The position numbers and the translations under genes are program-made. Of a stretch of DNA of 64,000 nucleotides, positions 62,395 through 64,000 are shown one piece after another; position 1 is the first letter of the stretch; each line of letters starts with the position of its first letter. The stretch covers positions 54,055-118,054 of the forward strand of contig URIB01000004.1 of the NCBI GenBank assembly GCA_900547785.1, given 5' to 3'. Source of the stretch: an uncultured Dialister sp. Lineage in GTDB: Bacteria; Bacillota; Negativicutes; Veillonellales; Dialisteraceae. Below the pieces are notes generated by a model. That model had not been told where the DNA came from. It was given only the letters and a program-made list of their open reading frames with translations, and made no database searches.

Positions 62395-62415
62395 TAAGAA
62401 AATACATAAGTAAAA

Positions 62416-62443
62416 AGACCATACCGAAAAGGTATAGTCTTTT
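62416..62443 (-). terminator. Terminator after tRNA-Ser
   Basis: On the minus strand AGACTATACC / GGTATGGTCT with a 5-base loop, then TTTT. It ends the tadA-tRNA-Ser stretch. Confidence 0.8.
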
Positions 62444-62444
62444 T

Positions 62445-62533
62445 TGGCGGAGCGGGTGGGATTCGAACCCACGGTACATTGCTGTACAACTGATTTCGAG
62501 TCAGCCTCGTTATGACCACTTCGATACCGCTCC
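62445..62533 (-). tRNA. tRNA-Ser (CGA)
   Basis: 89-base class II tRNA on the minus strand. The acceptor GGAGCGG pairs with CCGCTCC; discriminator G and encoded CCA end at 62445. The anticodon stem loop is CTGACTCGAAATCAG, giving CGA. A long variable arm (TGTACAGCAATGTAC) and the T-arm GTGGGTTCGAATCCCAC complete it. It reads UCG codons. Confidence 0.96.
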
Positions 62534-62548
62534 ATAGTAAAACAAAGA

Positions 62549-62995
62549 TTATTTTCTTTGTGATTTAAAGAATAAATCCATCAGTTTTTGGCAATCGGCT
62601 GCCATGATATTTCTTGTAACAGAAAAATGGGGATCAAGCGAATTTCTCCCAATACCAAAATTGGAATCAATTCCGCCATATAGGGGATTGGGAGAGCCAT
62701 AGACAACTCTTGATATGCGGGAGTTTACGATAGCACCGGCACACATCGGACACGGCTCTATGGTAACATAAAGGGTACACCCCGTCAAACGCCAGTTTTT
62801 AAGTATTTGCGAGGCTTTTTTAATAGCAAGTATCTCTGCATGATTTGTTGCGTCATTTTGCGTTTCACAAAGATTATGTGCGGCGGCTATAATGGTATCA
62901 CGGTAAATTATAACAGCTCCGACAGGAACTTCACCGGACAGCAATGCTTTTTGAGCTTCTTTGACAGCAAAAGACATATATTGTTGATCATTCAT
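62549..62995 (-). CDS. tadA: tRNA adenosine(34) deaminase
   Basis: This 148-residue cytidine/deoxycytidylate deaminase-like enzyme converts A34 to inosine in tRNA-Arg(ACG). The zinc-catalytic HAEILAIKKA near residue 52 and PCPMCAGAIVNSRI near 82-95 are both intact. The start at ATG 62995 is chosen over TTG 63016 because an AAAGG lies about 9 bases before the ATG and the extra seven residues are not family-like. It is followed at once by tRNA-Ser, probably on the same transcript. Confidence 0.93.
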   Translation of the reverse strand: MNDQQYMSFAVKEAQKALLSGEVPVGAVIIYRDTIIAAAHNLCETQNDATNHAEILAIKKASQILKNWRLTGCTLYVTIEPCPMCAGAIVNSRISRVVYGSPNPLYGGIDSNFGIGRNSLDPHFSVTRNIMAADCQKLMDLFFKSQRK

Positions 62996-63096
62996 TGTGT
63001 AAAACCTTTTTTTCAATCATCAAGTAGAAAAAAATACCCGAACAGTATAAAATGATTATAAACAATATTTTATTTTTTGTTAACGGAGGGTTTTCA

Positions 63097-63543
63097 ATGG
63101 CTGCAGAAAAAAGAATCAATTTAAAGGCAAAAACATTTCAATCCTATTTGGACAGCGATGATTTGAAATTTTTTCAGCAAAACGCAACTCATGATGAGGC
63201 GGATACGGTTGTATTCCAATCAAATATACAAGTGGAGGGGCAAACTTTACCGGTAGGTATTATTACTGACAACACAATTTATACAATCATTCGTGTTCAG
63301 ATTGGAACGGGATTGGTCAAAGAAGAAAATAAATCAAAATTGAATGAATACCTGAATTCCTTAAATCGAAGTTACAAGGTTTTTAAATATGTAGTGGCAG
63401 AAGACGGTTCGGTATTCCTTGATGCTTGCTTGCCCAGTACCGATGAAAGTTTTGATCCTGAAATTGTTCGCGTAGTTCTTGATGTGATTGTGGATCATTT
63501 GACACAGGAATATAAAAGTATTATGAAAACGGCATGGAATTAA
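63097..63543 (+). CDS. Small acidic cytoplasmic protein, YbjN-like fold suspected
   Basis: From ATG 63097 (GGAGGG upstream) the product is 148 residues. It has KAKTFQSYLDSDDLKFFQQN, then strand-like segments TVVFQSNIQVEGQTLPVGIITDNTIYTIIRVQIGTG, KVFKYVVAEDGSVFLDACLPS and a final helix VVLDVIVDHLTQEYKSIMK (read in part). This order resembles YbjN/type III chaperone-like folds, but I do not claim a family. It stands alone with its own terminator. Confidence 0.65.
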   Translation: MAAEKRINLKAKTFQSYLDSDDLKFFQQNATHDEADTVVFQSNIQVEGQTLPVGIITDNTIYTIIRVQIGTGLVKEENKSKLNEYLNSLNRSYKVFKYVVAEDGSVFLDACLPSTDESFDPEIVRVVLDVIVDHLTQEYKSIMKTAWN

Positions 63544-63559
63544 AACAAGAATCAACAAT

Positions 63560-63617
63560 AAAAACTGATATTTGAGTTTCTTGATTGACTTAAACTTAAA
63601 TATCAGTTTTTATTATG
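63560..63617 (+). terminator. Terminator after the YbjN-like gene
   Basis: Long stem: AAAACTGATATTT (63561-63573) / AAATATCAGTTTT (63598-63610), extended inward by GAGTTT / AAACTT, then TTTTTATT. Confidence 0.9.
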
Positions 63618-63738
63618 GGATTTTTCCACAGAGGATAGGCATATTTTTAAATCTTTTTGAGAATGATAATGGATTATAGAAAGTGAGAATAAAAAATGAT
63701 AAAATAATAATTGAAATTAGCGGAATTGAGGAATGAAT

Positions 63739-64000
63739 ATGACAACGAAAAAGAATAAGTTTAAATGGATTTATCGATCGGCAGATACAGAAAAAGAATT
63801 TGCGCCTTCTTATTACGGTGATTACGGAATATCTGACGGAGTAGCCAGAATTATGTTTCGTCGGGGAATTGATACACAGGATAAGTTAGGACATTTCTTA
63901 TATGATACTCTATCCGACTTGGCAGATCCGTTTCTTATGAAGGGAATGGATGAAGCGGTTACACGTATCCAACAAGCGATAGATCAAAAGGAAAAAATTG
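63739..64000 (+). CDS. recJ: Single-stranded-DNA-specific exonuclease RecJ, 5' part
   Basis: This open frame runs off the window end. The translated ~87 residues begin MTTKKNKFKWIYRSADTE and contain the RecJ N-terminal pattern GISDGVARIMFRRGID followed by LADPFLMKGMDEAVTRI and IQQAIDQKEKI. RecJ family members have just this layout before their DHH active site, which is not yet reached here. The start is ATG 63739 (TTGAGGA six bases upstream) rather than ATG 63733, which touches the site. RecJ degrades 5' ends in recombination and mismatch repair. Confidence 0.85.
   Translation, partial: MTTKKNKFKWIYRSADTEKEFAPSYYGDYGISDGVARIMFRRGIDTQDKLGHFLYDTLSDLADPFLMKGMDEAVTRIQQAIDQKEKI

Overview
The window looks like chromosomal core-genome DNA from a Gram-negative Firmicute of the class Negativicutes, Veillonellales or Dialister-like; the genus is a guess from overall impression. 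The Firmicute side shows in a PyrK/PyrD-type pyrimidine operon, a T-box leader, a SAM-I riboswitch, a YerC/TrpR-like regulator, RicT and TmcAL. The outer-membrane side shows in HldE (LPS heptose) and ExbB-ExbD-TonB. GlnRS and GluQ-RS are present too. Base composition is AT-rich and fairly even. I saw no insertion sequence, prophage, integrase or CRISPR array.

Layout. 1-0.7 kb: tRNA-Cys (3' part) and tRNA-Leu, then ybaK on the minus strand. 0.87-2.5 kb: a lone OLD-family ATPase/TOPRIM protein. 2.6-10.8 kb: pyrB-pyrC-carA-carB-pyrK-pyrD, tightly coupled. 10.9-18.3 kb: a HAD protein, then holB-ricT-trmN6-rsmI-metG-tatD. 18.5-25 kb: hldE, two tandem MFS exporters (minus), RNase H, and metN-metI (minus) behind a SAM-I riboswitch. 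25.2-31.7 kb: yerC, phosphohexomutase, mgtC-like, T-box-thrS, a HutP-family gene, then the infC-rpmI-rplT operon with its leader. 31.8-40.3 kb: FAH-family enzyme (minus), glnS, exported proteins of unknown function, two flavodoxins, an aminotransferase, uppP and an ATP-grasp-like protein. 40.4-45.7 kb: dnaG-rpoD, a CAU tRNA, trmK, a Nif3-like gene and rnpB. 45.7-50.6 kb: putP and tmcAL (minus), a lipoprotein, a DUF4321-like protein, radC and a small unknown. 50.8-55.4 kb: exbB-exbD-tonB, then cbiL-cbiA-cobO. 55.4-64 kb: lysC, an M16C protease, gluQ, a DUF4127-type exported protein (minus), tRNA-Ser and tadA (minus), a small unknown, and the start of recJ.

How the genes work together. The pyr operon carries bicarbonate/glutamine through to orotate; pyrE and pyrF are not next to it. 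The translation theme is strong: four aminoacyl-tRNA synthetase-type genes (metG, thrS, glnS, gluQ), several tRNA and rRNA modification enzymes (trmN6, rsmI, trmK, tmcAL, tadA), ybaK editing, IF3/L35/L20 and RNase P RNA. Cis-acting RNA control is visible at metNI (SAM-I), thrS (T-box) and infC (leader hairpin). TonB-ExbBD next to cobalamin genes fits cobalt or corrinoid uptake, but no receptor gene is in view.

The points most worth following up are a HutP-family RNA-binding protein placed between thrS and infC in a locus without hut genes, an infC that appears to start at ATA, a TonB whose periplasmic linker is Gly/Thr/Ser-rich instead of Pro-rich, and several exported proteins of unknown function. 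I did not find a clearly new multi-gene system.
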